IMG/VR virus record: IMGVR_UViG_3300050821_003429
Coordinates: 1-37,365 of that record
Length of the DNA: 37,365 nucleotides
Direction: 5' to 3' (one strand)
Source of the DNA: a virus
The notes below the pieces were generated by a model, which saw nothing but the letters and a program-made list of their open reading frames with translations, did no database searches and was not told where the DNA came from. Position 1 is the stretch's first letter. Every line of letters begins with the position of its first letter. Shown here piece after piece: positions 36,880 through 37,365 of this stretch. The translations under genes and the position numbers were made by a program.

Positions 36880-37365
36880 TATCTTCCTTGTCCGTAAGAC
36901 TTAGGAACGTTTTGATTCTGATTCACGGGTGTGGCCATAGTCTGATTCGCTGGATTGGCTCCAACAAAATCGAGCATAGGGAAATTCATTTTCTGGCTGA
37001 TGTAATTGTGGGCAGCGATTCTTCGTTTTGCTACTTCCGATGGGCTCACTCCGGCCTTCGGTAAAAGTCCGTGAAGAACCCCCACGTCCATTGGAGTCAC
37101 TCGTCCTTCCGTTTCCTTAGACAAGCTAGCTAAGAAAGCCTCTGCCCTTTGATTGGCGGCGTAGGAATCAATGGGGTGTTTTGCGGCATTTCCTAAAGTG
37201 TTTACCTTGGTGAGTTCATCAAAAATCTGCATGAGATTGTCTCTTTGGGCGACCATATTCTGAGCGCTTTGGAGCTGCTTGAAATAAGGCTCCTGTTCTT
37301 TTTCTGGAATCATGTAGCGGATTAGCATCGACGGATCCGTGCCGCCCTGTTTCGCAGCCTGTTGT
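36879..37365 (-). CDS. Internal virion protein, C-terminal part (continues at 1-1134)
   Basis: This is the 3' part of the junction-spanning gene: residues 379-533 when the 19-bp overlap is collapsed. It contains RYMIPEKEQEPYFKQL, then LPKAGVSPSEVAKRRIAAHN and a Gln/Asn-rich end. An internal ATG at 37328 is not needed as a start because the frame is open through the join. Its stop overlaps the next gene as TAATG. Confidence 0.8.
   Translation of the reverse strand, partial: QQAAKQGGTDPSMLIRYMIPEKEQEPYFKQLQSAQNMVAQRDNLMQIFDELTKVNTLGNAAKHPIDSYAANQRAEAFLASLSKETEGRVTPMDVGVLHGLLPKAGVSPSEVAKRRIAAHNYISQKMNFPMLDFVGANPANQTMATPVNQNQNVPKSYGQGR
37347..37365. repeat. 19-bp end overlap, right copy
   Basis: Identical to bases 1-19. 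It marks the closure point of the circular map and lies inside the junction-spanning virion gene, so it is not a natural terminus by itself. Confidence 0.9.

Overview
This window looks like one complete, circular double-stranded DNA phage genome. The first 19 bases are repeated as the last 19, and a long virion-protein gene stays in frame when the two ends are joined. That gives a unique circle of 37,346 bp. Almost every gene lies on the minus strand, in tightly packed chains with ATGA or TAATG start/stop overlaps and good Shine-Dalgarno sites. The only clear plus-strand genes are a small gene at 15.6 kb and a regulator/accessory island at 26.0-26.8 kb. The structural gene set (TerS/TerL, 625-aa portal, scaffold, HK97-like capsid, adaptor, one very large tail-nozzle-like protein, large internal virion proteins, no tape measure or sheath) suggests a short-tailed phage that packages by headful. 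Lipoproteins and spanin-like genes suggest a Gram-negative host. The host itself cannot be named from the sequence. I see no integrase, DNA polymerase, RNA polymerase or reverse transcriptase.

Layout in the direction of minus-strand transcription. A regulatory centre at 25.6-26.8 kb carries an HTH regulator, two paralogous small proteins on opposite strands either side of it, and a plus-strand lipoprotein. To its left come an ERF recombinase, two tiny membrane peptides, and a cytosine methyltransferase whose DNA also encodes two other protein-like genes in another frame (23.5-24.8 kb). A gene-poor stretch (22.7-23.1 kb) holds divergent promoter candidates and a probable structured RNA ending in a rho-independent terminator. 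From 22.7 to 17.5 kb there are many small genes, a RusA resolvase, and two C-type-lectin-like proteins carrying paired hypervariable cassettes of diversity-generating-retroelement (DGR) type. Packaging and head genes follow (TerS, TerL, portal, scaffold, capsid). Two tRNA genes with C instead of U at position 33 lie just upstream of the capsid gene. Adaptor, nozzle and internal virion proteins run to the left end, cross the junction, and continue at 37.3-34.0 kb. Tail-fibre-like proteins (34-29.7 kb) and a lysis region (28.6-26.8 kb) complete the circle.

The most unusual points are: (1) two DGR-style variable cassettes differing at 20 sites, 19 of them first or second codon positions, with perfectly identical flanks, in a genome with no template repeat or reverse transcriptase; (2) a methyltransferase gene whose alternative frame encodes a second conserved-looking protein plus an intact HNH endonuclease; (3) two tRNAs lacking U33; (4) an apparently undescribed ~205-nt structured RNA; (5) a perfect 16-bp hairpin that buries the start codon of a small gene next to the regulator.
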